A stretch of 64,000 nucleotides of DNA from NCBI GenBank assembly GCA_023634235.1, contig JAMKCF010000020.1, positions 7,874,001 through 7,938,000 on the forward strand, read 5' to 3'. The position numbers were made by a program, and so were the translations under genes. The notes under the pieces were generated by a model, which ran no database searches, had not been told where the DNA came from, and worked only from the letters and a program-made list of their open reading frames with translations. The DNA comes from Pisaster brevispinus (lineage: Eukaryota > Echinodermata > Asteroidea > Forcipulatida > Asteriidae). Shown here in pieces: positions 36,159 through 49,179 of this stretch (position 1 is the stretch's first letter; each line of letters starts with the position of its first letter).

Positions 36159-37495
36159 GAAAGTGTTTACATTGTTCGCACACGATCTAAACATTCTTGG
36201 TCTGGGACCCGTACATCAATGAAACGTTGGCGTGAAAAGGTACCACACTTGATGTATTATGTGTTGAGTGACTCGGAAAAGATGCCTTGTGCTTCTGTAA
36301 GGAAAGTAGCCACCAGCTAAGACTCGGAAGCAATTGCTAGTCTTTCAACTTGTTTGAAATACACACACATTTAGAATAACATACCGGGAGAGAAAACTAC
36401 TTTGTTTTAGTAGGCCTATAAATTAATCAACGAAGTATTACTTCACTCACTGGATTTTTAAAGGAACAATTTATAAAGTTATTATTTCCACAGACAAAGC
36501 AAGTTCACAAACATTGTTTAGTTTGATTATTTCAATAATTTAACACTGTTATTTATCTACATTGTTGTTCGTCCCCTTCCTAAAAAAAGTCTAACTAAGT
36601 AGACCTGCTGTATTTATATGATTGCAAACGTTTTGTATCATAATATGACTGTCAAGCCAAGTATAAATTAATAGCTCCTCCTCCAGTGAGTAGTGACTTA
36701 CTTTCTGCTTGATCGAGCGCCCTCTCGTGAACCTTTGACGGCGTGTTCGTGTTGCAATAGTTTGATCTGTGTTTACTGTCGTACTTTTATCATCTTATTT
36801 ATATTTTAAAGTCTCAATCTGAAAAAAACCCTCTCCCAACATTTAAACTACGTTTCCCAGTCGTTTTGGGTTAATTGTGTCCACTTTGATCAAGGTCTTT
36901 CGACCTGAAGTAGTTTACAAACGTGTGCTACTCTGAAGAATTTGAAGGTCAGAAGGTAAAGAATAACTTGAGGTTGTTTTAGGAAAACAAAACCGAATTT
37001 TTGTCAACCTTTCTACCTTTATATCTGTGTGCTAAATGTTCCAATCATACCAGTTGCTTATTTCGTGTAGTGTTTATCCTTCCCATTCAAAAGTGAGGGG
37101 GGCCACATCGCTAATTTCAGTGACCATGTGCACCTGGGGCATTTCTATTTTTGCCAATATCGCCTTCACCTCGAGGTGAGGATTTGCCACAAATTGTCTA
37201 TTAAAAACAAAGCAAAAACCATGATTGCGTGATTTAAGAGCTTTTACCTTGATTTTTATGCGTCAAGAATGCATAATTTGGAGGTGAAGATAGTTGACTC
37301 ATCGTGTAATGTTGTGAACGTTGCATTCTTGCCAGTTCGCAGACTGCGTGAATTTGGCTCCAGTCATCAATTCGAATGTTTACCACCTCGCTCATTTCAT
37401 CAGCTGGGAGAAACACTGTTTCAACACTGCAAACACTGGGGTGTTAAAATTGACACATATAAATACCGAAGAAAAAGAAATCAAAATTAACCTCA

Positions 37496-37562
37496 TAGGG
37501 TGTTACAATAACACCAGTGTAAGTGTTTTGGCAGAAATTTGTGTTATTTTAACACCCTATGG
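37496..37562. repeat. Inverted repeat of the ACACC/GGTGT type
   Basis: ATAGGGTGTTA and TAACACCCTAT form an 11-base inverted pair with further ACACC/GGTGT motifs inside and on both sides (37430-37630). Probably a decayed short TIR element. Confidence 0.5.
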
Positions 37563-40500
37563 TGGAAATTGTGATTCTTGTTTCGATATAATAAGTGACA
37601 ACACCCATGGTGTAAATGTTTACACCCTGGTTTAGTTTTCGCAATGGGAAGGAGCTAAACACTACCATGCAAATACACTACTGGACAATGAATGTTTTGA
37701 AGGTTTTGCTAGAAACCATTGGGGAGAGGGAGGATGTCTGAAGTCTACTTGAAGTAGACAAAACTCTATTAAAGTATAAGCCTTGGTGTTGTAAAAGTGA
37801 GGTGTACATAGATTGTGATCGTTCAAACGGTTTTATTTAGCTTGTATTTTTATTTAATCAAAAAACTTATTATTTTGGGGGAGGTTTTAGTGAGATATTA
37901 TTTATTATGTATTGTAATTCACCCCTCATTAATTTAGTGACTATTAAACAGACGAACAGCGGACCGCACAGTACGGTCGGATTGTATAAGAAAATACAGT
38001 CGTTATCCGAGTTATAATTATTGTGAACAAGTAGTAAATTGCAACCATAACAATTATTTAAATTGAAGTACACATGCTTGCACCCCGGCGGTGCACGTGA
38101 CCAACCAAAGGAAGAGTCGACGAGCAACTGTCGACTCCACTACATTATGAGCTCCAAGATGTCATAACGCTCTCTTGTTTTCGTGCCGTCGTTTTTGAAA
38201 CAGCTGTTGTGAGAAGTTTCAGTAAAACTCAGAATTACACAAAGGTTACACTCTTTCTTGTGTGGGTGTTAACTGCTAATAAAACCCACCATGAGGATTT
38301 ATTAATCATAAATTCATAAACCAGTTGTGTACCATATTTTCAACCTTGAGACTGTTAAACTTGAAAAAGAAGAAAAGGAAGGTTGCCGGGAAGATAAAGC
38401 TGGAAGTTTAATATAAAGGACGATTTTCTTTCGAACGCAAATATCGCAATGCGCGCAGACCACAGACCGTTTATACTACAAAACTCCCGCCTAGCTTTAA
38501 TCCAACTTGACGGTGCATTTTTAGCTGTCGGTGAACCGCATTTTGACGGTTTATAACCAACTGGTTTGTAATAATAAATGATCAAACTGATAAAGGTTTA
38601 TTACACAACAGCTGCGTAGGCTGAGCCAGCCAGCTCAGATTATGCGCAAAGACCTGGGCACCTGTCGCGTCAACGGCTGTTACATGCACGTGTGTACAGT
38701 AGCTCCTCCAAGGCCATAATGGTTCCTCCGGTCAAATTGTACTTCTTTATGTTCTGATTTCATGTTTTTGACTAAAAAATTAACTACAGTTACTTTTCAA
38801 TGTTTAACATGTGTAATTACATCCTGGCGTTAAATGGACCGGATTTGATGTTACATGGTTCAAAATCTTAGTATAAAAAAGGTAGAAAAGCCCGGTAGCT
38901 GTTATCTGGTGTTTCTCGCCGTTCAAAGTGATATTGTTGATCGAGACATAAAACAGCCGTCGGTCATGACTGGTGGTGGGATGTACAACCCATCAACGTC
39001 AGTTGAGTTTGAATCCTGGACGGCGTGACGTGCGTACCTCGTGCCCAACGACGACACCGTGAAACAATAAACATAAACTTTTAACATAGCGATCAATCGC
39101 TACTTAATGGTGTGACACATTTTTGACAAAATAAATACCATATGTTGCCACACTGACATATAAAAGTTATATATGATTTGACGTGACGTCTCACTCGTCA
39201 TCTACTACGCCGCTCGTACAGTAATTTAATGCGGAATCGAAGACAATATATGTGTTAAGAAAATTTCAGTTAACAGGACCAGTGGATTTGTTACCATTCC
39301 GTTTCTGATAGAAACGAACAAAAGCTTTGATCAATTTTATCAGTGATATCTGTGTTGTGTTTGTAATCACTAAATATTGATTTTATCTGCAAACGAAGCA
39401 ATCAGAATTGTCTCACTTAATAGGCCTACCTAGCATCAAGTACTAAAGACAGATGACCAGTCAAGGTTTTTCTTAGATCTTGATCATGGTACGGCCATCT
39501 TGATTTTCTCCAATTCAATGTAACCAAACCGAGGCTGGCATGAGATTAAGTCTAGTTCCTTTTTGTATACTGCATATTAGCATATTTAATACAAGGAACA
39601 TGACCAAGATGGTGACAGCATGATAATGGTCTGTTGTACAGCTTTGAGATGCCTTTGTATGCATGTTTTCGCACTACATGTTTTTTTTTTCTGTCAAGGA
39701 AAACGTAAAAACAAGCCTGGGGATGTTTCATCTGAGATCCGTGCTTTCACTAATCATTCAAAGAAATATTTTGAAGGCATTGTGAACTTCTCTTGAATAT
39801 TATCCCCTGACTGTCTTCATTTTTGTCGTGCAAGAGTAATCACAAACTGTTTTCCAGTATAACAAAGGACCAAGCTGTATTTGTGTAGCCTCGTCTGTGT
39901 AATACGCACATGTTACAGTGGGATATAAAAGATGGCTACACTACTATAAAGTTCTATTTCCTTGTTAATTTGGACTTAGTTTCCAATGTTTCCAAATTAG
40001 TTTCCAATCCAATGGAAACGTCATTGAAAAACGTTCTCATATTAACCAAAACTGCACGTATTGTTTCCCAATACATGCACGAAGTAAATCATTCTAATTA
40101 CGGTGAATCGCCTTTCCACTGGGTTGAAGTTGAGGTCAAATGTAGGCCCTGTTTTATGCGATTGGTAGCACTTCGGCCGGATGCATTCCCACCCCAAAAT
40201 GACAATGCAAAGGGCAAGACAAAGCAATAGTCTATCAGTAATTATCATTAATCACAACACTTCAGTCGTGCTAGGTCTAGAGTCCCGTCAGACCTGCCTG
40301 GAGGCTACTTTCACGGTCTTCTCTTCGGACTTCCCCCGTCTTGCCTTAATCCAACGACATCTCGCAACCCTGGCCTCATCTCGGTAGCCCTTCCGTACCA
40401 TCCTCACTGTCGGTAGTGGTATCCCGTCTCGAAAATAACGATGTCGCTGCCATAATATTCACCAGAAGAAAGAGTAAATTACCCAAAATATAACTCCGAA

Positions 40501-41091
40501 TTTGTGATCTTTTCAGCATACCGGAAACAGTTGCCCACACAACCAGAAAATAAAACTGTTTACATGTTTAATCGGAAACAAGCCAGCCGTTTCAACTGAA
40601 TGCATCGATATCTTTGTTTAGTCCAGCTCAGTGGGCGAAATGTAGCGAATTATGGTCACAGTTATGTAGTTTCACCTCGTCTAAAAAGACAAATGTGTCT
40701 AGTTGTTTACAAATTGGAAAGATGTCGCCTTTGTTTAACAAGGGGACAAGTTCGCGATGCAAGAACAAAGTGAAACTGATTAACCAGGTGCTGTTTGGAA
40801 ATTGCATCCGCGGTTGGCGCAAAGATTTGCACACGGTCATTAAGTTGATTTCGACGGCACGATTTTTGCTTTTCGAAACAACGGTTTGGGCTTGGGTCCG
40901 GCTAGGCCTCGTCAGTTATTTTGAAAACGTGTGCTTTCGGTACGGCGTTTCAACTCGAGCGGAGCCCAAGCTGAAGACGTTATTTCGAAAGAGGCCATAC
41001 AAAATTGGCCCTTTTCGGAATCACGGCTTGGGCTGGGGCTCCGTCCGCCCCCGTTTGGCTCTCTGGACGCTTTCAAAACAACTGGCGACCA

Positions 41092-41287
41092 GGGCCCAAT
41101 TTCATAGAGCTGCTTAAGCAGAAAGTATCGCTTAACAAGTGTCTGCTAGGCAGACATGAGCAGGATATCAGTCACAAATTGTACATGTGACATGGTAGTT
41201 TGACAGGTAACCTTGTTCTTGTCAGCATAATTGTGTTGTGCTTAGCTACTTTTTGTGCTTAATAAGCAGCTCTATGAAATTGGGCCC
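41092..41287. mobile_element. 196-bp MITE with near-perfect long TIRs
   Basis: Starts GGGCCCAATTTCATAGAGCT and ends with its reverse complement; the arms stay matched for about 28 bases. No open frame. Diverged copies lie at about 26387-26520 and 47088-47239. It interrupts another repeat rich in GGCTTGGGCT/AGCCCAAGC motifs (about 40861-41330). Confidence 0.85.
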
Positions 41288-41827
41288 AGAGCCTCTAGGG
41301 GAGCCCAAGCCGAGTATTGTTTTGAAAAGTGTTCAATTATACGATTAAAAACCAAGGCCAAGTTTCAAAGACTTTCCCAGCCCCAAAAACTTGCTATTAC
41401 TTTGTACTAGCTCACGGAATGTGACAATCAAATTACCGGGCAAGATGTGTATTGACGAACACGACTGCATAGCCACGGCTCATAAATTTCGACCTCGCTC
41501 ATAGTAAAAGTGAGGACACAAACAATATTCAAGATCACAAGCCAGCAGCAGGTCCTTTGGAGTAGAGTGGATCAATTAAGTATCCCCTTGCCAGTTTCCT
41601 AAAAATTACGGCGTTTATTATTTTTATTTGACAAGTTTGTTAAATTGTGTTGCACCACGAGCTTTTCGTGGCACGTTCATGAAATCCTGTCCGTACGGAA
41701 AAGCTCAGGCTCGTGAGGGTTGGGTGTGATGATGACATTCACCGTACGGTACTCAGACAAGACGCGTTTGGGAGGCGGACGTGTCAGTTCACGTTGTCCG
41801 AGTCCGAGTTCAAGACCCTGTTGTCAC

Positions 41828-41851
41828 GGGGGGGGGGGGGGGGGGGGGGGG
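41828..41851 (+). repeat. 24-base poly-G run
   Basis: Uninterrupted G after GTCAC. It is the longest of at least ten G or C runs of nine or more bases in the window. Confidence 0.9.
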
Positions 41852-43250
41852 TCCTAGTCCGAGTTCACAAAGAATGGACATGAGACCGGTCTCCCACCTG
41901 ACTCGAGTCCTCCAGCACTGGGGCGTGTCAAGTACGCACGCGCTCACCTTGCACTCGAGAAACTCCCAGTCAGTATTTTGGTCGGATTTTGCCTCAGCTG
42001 GGTAATAGTTATACGGTTTCGCGTCAGTTTGACACAGATTACCATTTACCATCACACTGTGGCCCGGTGTCGGAATTGACGGCTACGGCTAAGGCTGGAT
42101 TGCCGCATCACAAAGTATATGCCGTCCTTAGCAATACATTAGCAACAGTCGTAGCCGGATGACCGCCTATTTGGATAACGGTCTCACTCAGAAATGGGTG
42201 TGGCTCCCTGCGGCCCGGAATCCCGGTCATTTTTTACTTTAGAGTGCGCATGATCAGGGAGAAAACACAGTTTAGTACGGTGTGTGGACAGAATCAAGTT
42301 AACCACATCAGATTTAAGTCCTCACCGGTGATCGCTTACCCAGGACATATTGCGTAACACGCCGTAAACTGTGAAAGTGCGCGTCTTTTGTACACGCTTG
42401 TTTGTATGGTTCGCGGGGTTTATGTAAATATAGCGGATGTTGATGTGTTGGGTCACGGTGTTTGACCACCTAAAATCGAAGATAAACCGTATCGGGTTAA
42501 CTTAGAGCTGTCTGAACACAACTTAACAAGGTAGTTTTATTTCACTGCTCGTGCAGTTAAACGCTGTCTGAACATAATGAAGGGATCCACAATCCGTAAC
42601 GTCCACTGAGGTGTAGAATGAGGACATAATAGAATACGGTGTTAAGGGACGCCTACTAAATAATGCTCGAACCGTTATTGGATGTCTTCTCCAAAGCGTG
42701 ACCGCTTTGACCTAATTATTATTGATAGGTTCAAGATAAATTTTAGTTGATGTTTTTATTTAGAATATGAGGATTGGAATTAATATATTCCTCAAAAACA
42801 AACAACATAACAACAACAACAACCAACAAACAAAATAAACTGAAGCCAATCAGACGAAAGTGTAAATAAACAGGCTGATGCCCATCCTTTTTTTTTTTAC
42901 ACAGTTTGATTTGTAATAACCTCAACGACGCGTCAGCGGTGAGTCTAACAAGAATCACGAAGAGTACAATCTTTAGAGAAATAATGTTGAACACCCCCCC
43001 CCGGAATTCAAACACTTGTGGTTCGTGGTACCCCCCCCCCCTTAACCTTAACACAAATATTATTTGTTATTTCTGCCTCTGGTATTTACACAAGATCTGT
43101 TTTTCGTATTTTCGTGCAGTTGCGCAGTCAAACTTGCCCTTTTCAAAAAGATTGATGGGCTCCAAAATTGATGATCACACCTAAAATAAAAGCCCGGCTG
43201 GGTCTCACGTTCCGGGCCGTTCACTCTCCCCACCGACCATGGCAGGTGGT

Positions 43251-43452
43251 TTCCCACAGTCCGGGCTCAATTTCTCCTCGCTAGGGCTTCCCAAAACAGA
43301 CCCGTAAAACACTGCCTTTCCGACCGATCAAATCCAGTAAGGCGTGATGGCATGCCGTGTGGTTCTGCCCCGCTGACCCTCCACAAAAGGCCCCGCGAAG
43401 TTCCCACGCTCTCCCCACGCGAGTGGCCCATTCATTGGACTTGGTTCCCACC
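43251..43452 (-). promoter_or_regulatory. Group of RBPJ/Su(H)-like sites 5 kb downstream of HEY
   Basis: TTCCCACA (43251), TTCCCACG (43401) and TTCCCACC (43445) are reverse complements of YGTGGGAA (the last fails only at Y), all in one orientation inside a GC-rich island. The block GTTCCCACGCTCT around 43401 is identical over 13 bases to the site upstream of HEY at 53676-53688. Function is inferred. Confidence 0.4.
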
Positions 43453-44666
43453 ACCAGATGAACTCGTCTTTTTACAAGGTTTCTGCCACCCCGCATAGTT
43501 GGTATTGTCTGTGCAGACCTGTTGAAAAATAAAAATTAACAAAAATGTATATCAACAGGAGCAGAGAAATAGGACAGTTTGCCCCGTGGGTGTTCTGTAT
43601 TTCAAAAGTTCTTTTCTTTTTGTTCGATTTTGCGATGCGGATTGTGGAACACTTCATGTCTTGGTGTCGTAAATGTAAACAGTCACGTCAAGTTAAAAAT
43701 CGCCTGTTGCGCGCGCCGGCTCAATGCGCAGACCCAATGGCTAAGCCGATCTGCGCGTGCGCGCAGAATTGTTCAATGGACAAGATTTTCTGATGGGTAG
43801 AATGTCCAATTATAGAAAGGCAACCGTGATGAAGTGCTTCAGATGTCATAATGAAAAAATAAGGGGCTACAATGAACTTGAAATCAAAACGTGTACGATT
43901 GGAGCATGAAACTCGCCTAGTTAGCTTCGAATTGTGTAGTGTTCAAACCGGGCTGGACGGACTATGCGTTCAAGTTGCCTAAACGACGGACAGTGCTCAA
44001 ATTACAGGTTACATACAAACTTGTTTGTATGCGGCTGATGAACGTGAGCTAATGATGGGATCCTGACATTAATTAAAATTTAGGACTTAATTGATTACCA
44101 CTTACCGTTTGTGGATTTTGTGTGCAATACTTCACTCTCTCGAATCTATAAAATTTGCTATTTGAATTTGAACTCTGAACCTGGCATCTTAATTGATGAT
44201 TAGTAAATGACATAATTAGTGCAAATTGTGTTCATTACAAATCTGCACAATTAAACTCTTAATCTCTGCCATATAGTTTCATTGAGCAACTTTGCCATAA
44301 TTTAAAAAAAAAATCACTAGTTTCAATAAAACTATTTCAAAGAATGACCCAGTGAAGTAATTGGTGTCTACATAATTATGTAAAAAGTTACATGTAGTCC
44401 AAGAATATTATTTTGTCGTTGTTCCTTATGAACAACATTTGAGGAAAAAATTACTCCTTAATTAAAAAAAATTACGTCTCAAAAAAAGAAATATATATAT
44501 AGACCCAACTTTACAGGTATGCACAATTGGCCCTATTTCCCCCCAAAGATCAAACTTGGAACTGGAACGGCAGTGGTAATATTGTGGGTCAGAACCAGGT
44601 TCTTCGTTGTGTTAGAATCTTCCACCATTCCCATGTACGGAGTTCACAACCAAATGCACTTTTATA

Positions 44667-44818
44667 ATGGAGACATTTGAACGCTAGGTGGCATTAAACA
44701 TATCGTGTTGATTTAATTGTTTACGTAATTCTGAACATTTGCATAAATATTTTAGAAAACAATGGATTTACCTGGTAAGTCTGCTGCCATATAGCGTTTC
44801 CAAATAGTCTCTATCCGC
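44667..44818. mobile_element. About 150-bp TIR element
   Basis: GAGACATTTGAACGCTAGGTGGCA at the left is mirrored at the right by TGCCATATAGCGTTTCC and on to AGTCTC, with mismatches. It shares the CAGCAGACTTACCAGG motif with the outer element at 26368-26757. Confidence 0.6.
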
Positions 44819-44880
44819 ATTAAAAAATACATATAATTGTGTTCCATTGGCAATTGGAAACATGATCACAACACAAATAC

Positions 44881-44881
44881 C

Positions 44882-44912
<31 letters not shown>
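44881..44912 (+). repeat. CAA microsatellite
   Basis: About ten perfect CAA/ACA triplets. The antisense poly-Val frame over it is spurious. Confidence 0.9.
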
Positions 44913-44914
<2 letters not shown>

Positions 44915-47087
44915 AACAGTAATACAATGTAAATACCAAATATACAGAAAATTAGCGCAAAAATATGTTTCCAACTAATAGAAGCGCTCCCTTAACACTC
45001 CTTGGAGCGTTGCGATGTCATGCATGGAAAGTCTGGCTTTTTAAGTCCCAGCCAACTTGTACTCAGAACAATGCTTGACATACCTTTTATTTACAGTGGC
45101 ATGTATTACAATGGAACTAAATGTACATTCTGTGTGAGAATGAAGTACAATGTACATGTACACGCTCACACATGTTAAAAACGAACTGTACGGGAGAGCG
45201 GTCTTGCTGAACCATCAGCCATTTTTAAGTCAGCTCTTTTATTCGTTAAGGTCCTAAGGAACACTTGAAAACTGAGGAACGACAGCCTGCATAAGCCTTG
45301 CTGGTTGTGCTTTGGTGAGGTTCACTGGTCAACCAACATGCTAATACACGTGTTGCATAATCAATCTCGGACGAGTTCTTAATATTATTATTAGAGACGC
45401 CATGACCAAGAGTGATCTTGCTCTTTGCTATGACCAACATGCCTATACGCTTAGAGAGAGGAAAAGGGTATGCGAGACATCTTCAGAGGACGCATTTCCA
45501 CTCCACACTCTGACACTACCTGGAAACGAGGTGAGCTAAGCTATTTATAAAACACATGTACTCGATCTGCTAGATTATTTCTTCCATTCTCGTCAGTTTA
45601 CAACCAAAAAAAAAACGAACTAGCAGATCTACTCATTGGCTAAGCCGCTGCTGTCAGGCGCGTCCTCACCAATCGTCGTCCAATTCCTTACCCCTAAAAC
45701 ACTTCAGGAATCCCCATGGGGTGGGAAGTCTTATATCCAACCGTCACGTTTTCACTGGTGACGAACAAAAAACATCTTACCTGGGTATAATATTTTTTTT
45801 CTTCATAATGACTGAATGCAATCGGAATCAGCGTTGACGTCTACACGAAGTGACCGTACATAGTGAAACCGCTATCATTTGTTTACCGATCATAATAGTA
45901 AACTCATCTTGAAGTGTGGTTTTGATCAACGATATACACACAAGAGAAAACTAGACAGTTACACGACTGCAAGTCAAGTTTTGTTGTAATCAATCATTTA
46001 TTAACATTTCAGCGTTTCGATGTATATAAAAAAAATCATTATCAAAAGAATGTTGTCTTTAACATGATTATCAACCTTGCTATAAACAGATAGCTTTAAC
46101 ATTAAGCTGGTTTCCCATAATTCAACAAGATTATCACTGGTACCCGGTTGAGATTGGTATCCGGTCTTGAGTTTGCTGTAATTATGAGTGTAAGTATATA
46201 GACCTTGTAACCTGATAAGAGCCATTAGAGCTTCCGGCAGGCACGATTTGTACACAGCTCAACTGAGTAGAACATATCTTTCATTCAGTGTAGATTGCAG
46301 TTAGCAATGTTTCGATAAACAAAAATGTGGCACATCTCAAAACTTCAGCTGTTATTTTGTTTAAATAAAATTCTTGAATTTACGTGGTAATTTTAATAAT
46401 ATAAAATGTAAATTTTCTGGTATGACTAGTGTGGTATCTTGCCTGCCAGTAAATGCCCTGGAATGTACAAGATCACTTTTTCGTAAACAAGGTGACATGG
46501 TCTATTATATTATTTAGTGGTAGTAATTATAGCACTTGACAGCTCCATTTATGATATGCCGTCCACTCTACATTCAATTTCCATATCGTTTTCATATTGC
46601 CCGGTATCTTGAACTCGAGTTTCAAACAGATCGTGTCCAAAACAAAACTGGTGTTGGCTACGGCATGGGCTTGGTGGTTGTTTCTGGTTCTTCTCAGTGT
46701 TACTGAGTAAAGCCAGCAGCCATAGCCGTGGCCATAGCCGCTCAATTTGGGCAAAGCCTTAAGTCTCCAAGTAGCAGTACGGATGCTGCTCCGCTTGGCT
46801 ACCGTGTCCAGATTGGCTGCTTCCAATGCGGCTACGGCTTAAACTCTGCAAAGAGTTTCCTAAAATTGTCTCTGCAGAGAACACACGCAGGCATAGCCAC
46901 TCTATTATTTAGTTTATTTTTTTGGGCACGGTAAATTATGCAAATTAGCTCATTAATATGCAAAATGTACATTCTGATGTACAAAGTTTGAGTGGCTTTT
47001 TCCGTATGGCTTACCAAATGCATAAAACAGATAAGTACATTAAGCTGCAATTGTCTAAAAACATAAGCTTGTCGTACTCATCCACCA

Positions 47088-47239
47088 GGGCCGAATAGAG
47101 CTGCTTAGAGCACAAACACAACATGCTTACCAGATTAAGGTTACCATCTAAAGCACCCTGTCACATGTGTCATGTTACTGGTTTCCTGCTCATTTTAAGC
47201 AATATTTTCTGCTTAAAGCAACTCTATGGTATTGGGCCC
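47088..47239. mobile_element. 152-bp copy of the GGGCCCAATTTCATAGAG MITE
   Basis: Starts GGGCCGAATAGAGCTGCTTA and ends CTCTATGGTATTGGGCCC. It is a diverged copy, in reverse orientation, of the element at 41092-41287. Confidence 0.75.
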
Positions 47240-47905
47240 CTGATTTGAGTTAACCCAGAGAAGTTACCAAAAGCTTGACAAAAAGTGACTATTACGTTAC
47301 CATAGAAACCGGGCAAACTGAAAGGGTTGTGACATAGCTTACGACTTTAAATAAATAAATATTTACAAGATTTTACAAACAATATAAATACAATAAAATT
47401 AACAATTGTACCGGTAATTTCAAGTCAAGTACCTGTGACGAAATTGGTAGTTACATCTCATTCTGTAATCAATAAATAAGATTTGGAAATAAAGTCGCAC
47501 TTTTTGATAATTAAGTAATTTACCTTTCCTCATTTGATGATTAAGGACTTAATACATGGAATGTTGATTCTTTAATAAATTAATTTTAAAATCACAATGG
47601 GATAATAATAAATATACTATTACTACGATACATAATATCACGTCCAGGGCATCGTTTTAGCTCGTACGATTAAATTTGATTATTGTAATTTATGTTATGG
47701 TGAGAAACATTTGCAGATGTACGGTCACTTATTCTGCAAGGTCTATGGAATAGAAAATAGTCATAAAATTGGTTACCAGCACACTTTCCTCTTCAATGAG
47801 TGAAGTTTTTAAAAAAATGCATAGTGGAAAAAATAGAAAAGTCAACAATTGGTTTATGCATAATGTTTAATTACAACAATGATTAGCACCTTGTGTTCTG
47901 GGGTG

Positions 47906-47911
47906 TTTATT
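47906..47911 (-). promoter_or_regulatory. Candidate polyadenylation signal for HEY
   Basis: TTTATT on the + strand reads AATAAA on the - strand, about 590 bases after the HEY stop and the nearest one seen. It abuts the outer end of the TIR element at 47910-48135. Confidence 0.3.
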
Positions 47912-48135
47912 TAAAGAGGCACGTTCGTCGTGATCACAGCGAGTCTGTGGCCAGACATTACATTTTGAACTCTCACCCAGTTACTGCACGCGCGCGCGCG
48001 ATAATAATGACGGCGCCCTTGAAAGCTGTTTGTGATGTGACGGTCAACGCGCGCGCGTGCAGGAACTGGGTGGGAGTTCATGTTTCCATGTCCCGCCACA
48101 AGCAGACTTTGATCACGACGACAGTGCCCTTTTAA
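47910..48135. mobile_element. About 226-bp palindromic GC-rich TIR element
   Basis: Left end TTAAAGAGGCACGTTCGTCG; the reverse complement of the right end is TTAAAAGGGCACTGTCGTCG. The arms pair for about 90 bases through CACGCGCGCGCG and CGCGCGCGTGCAG. Open frames on the two strands are near mirror images (RRDHS / RRDQS, NSHPV in both), which is the signature of an inverted repeat and not of a gene. It probably lies in the HEY 3' UTR. Confidence 0.8.
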
Positions 48136-48502
48136 GTATGGATTCAAACTCGGTTTTTAAATAATGCAAATCGTTCAGGAAGTCGTTTGGTGAAGTTAGA
48201 GTGTGCATAGATATTGATCAAGAAATACATTTTGTGTTTTCATTAACATTTTTAAAAGTTCTGATTTGACGTGTGATGGACTTAGGCTATTTGAAAACAT
48301 CACTATGACCTGATTGGTGCTTAACATGTACTTCAAGTTTAAATAGTTAAAAAAACTGACACCATAAATCGGGTGTTACTCCACCATTGGTTAGATAGTG
48401 TATGAACGATGAGTGGATTGTGACGAGGACAACCGCCAATGGGGAAGACTTCCAGCAAGGGTTAAAGTTCAAAGTTAATCAGGGAGAAGCCACGCGTCAT
48501 TT

Positions 48503-49179
48503 TTAGTATGCCATCTCAGCTCCCCATGGGCGATACGGTTTGGACATAATGGTGCTGTGAGTCATGTGTGACGAGCTGGTCGGGCTGAACCCATTGGGTG
48601 AAAGGACTGGGAGGCTGTTGTACGTCACTCCAGGGTACTGTGTGTGAAGACTTTGGATTGGTGCCACGGGCGGCGAGATCTGGGCAGATACCGACGAGTT
48701 AACTGGTACGGAGGCAGCCGTTGACGGCGGCATTGGGAGCCGTGCGTGACATGAGGTCAACGATGATGCCTCCTGGCTGGAGCTGGTGATCATCGGAATC
48801 ATTTGCCTTCCGGCTGTGGAGCTGTCCGTGATCTGCACCCCAGACGAGATTGGCGGACCGTGTGAGGCGTCGCCCGTAACCGCGTTATGCTGACCGTGAG
48901 GTAGTACCCCAGTCTGGCCGTGAGCAGCAGCGTGAGAGGTGAACTGCGAGTGAGGATGACCGGGCACTGAGTAATGCTGCCTGGACTGGAACTCTCTCTG
49001 TGCCATGTAGCATTGGAGGTGGCTCATAAGGCGAAGGCGAAGGGGGTCTTGGATATCCATACCCTCCACTGTGACCATGTAACGTGCAACCTCCGAGGCA
49101 CACTCTCGAAAACCCAGCACGCGGTAATCCATTGCGTAGGCATGAGCCTCACCGTAAGGGTGGAACGATCCATCGATAC
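48503..49179 (-). CDS. HEY: HEY exon 5: Orange domain, C-terminal region, YRPW motif, stop
   Basis: The acceptor (- strand) is ccatctgcag. It enters in phase 1 and completes Gly89 ([19 protein letters not shown]). The Orange domain is followed by a low-complexity linker with His, Ser, Gln and Pro, then MSKPYRPW and the tail GAEMAY. The stop TAA is at 48505-48503. Confidence 0.97.

Larger units (their letters stand above)
33954..48502. other. Convergent intergenic region (3' UTRs, repeats, possible regulatory DNA)
   Basis: No protein-coding gene is recognisable between the two stop codons. It holds the half-site cluster (35967-36158), an ACACC/GGTGT hairpin (37496-37562), nested elements (about 40861-41330), a 24-base G run (41828-41851), a GC-rich island with RBPJ-like sites (about 43190-43460), a CAA microsatellite (44881-44912) and TIR elements at 44667, 47088 and 47910. 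The stretch 34000-39900 is mostly low-repeat DNA with no reading frame. Confidence 0.6.

Noticed and set aside
41781..42055. Open frames with poly-Gly or poly-Pro across the G run
   Set aside because: Produced by the 24-base homopolymer; no other coding evidence.
44768..44974. Antisense frame with poly-Val
   Set aside because: Translation of the CAA microsatellite.
47893..48147. Overlapping open frames on both strands with similar peptides
   Set aside because: The similarity arises because the DNA is a near-perfect inverted repeat. They are not paired genes.
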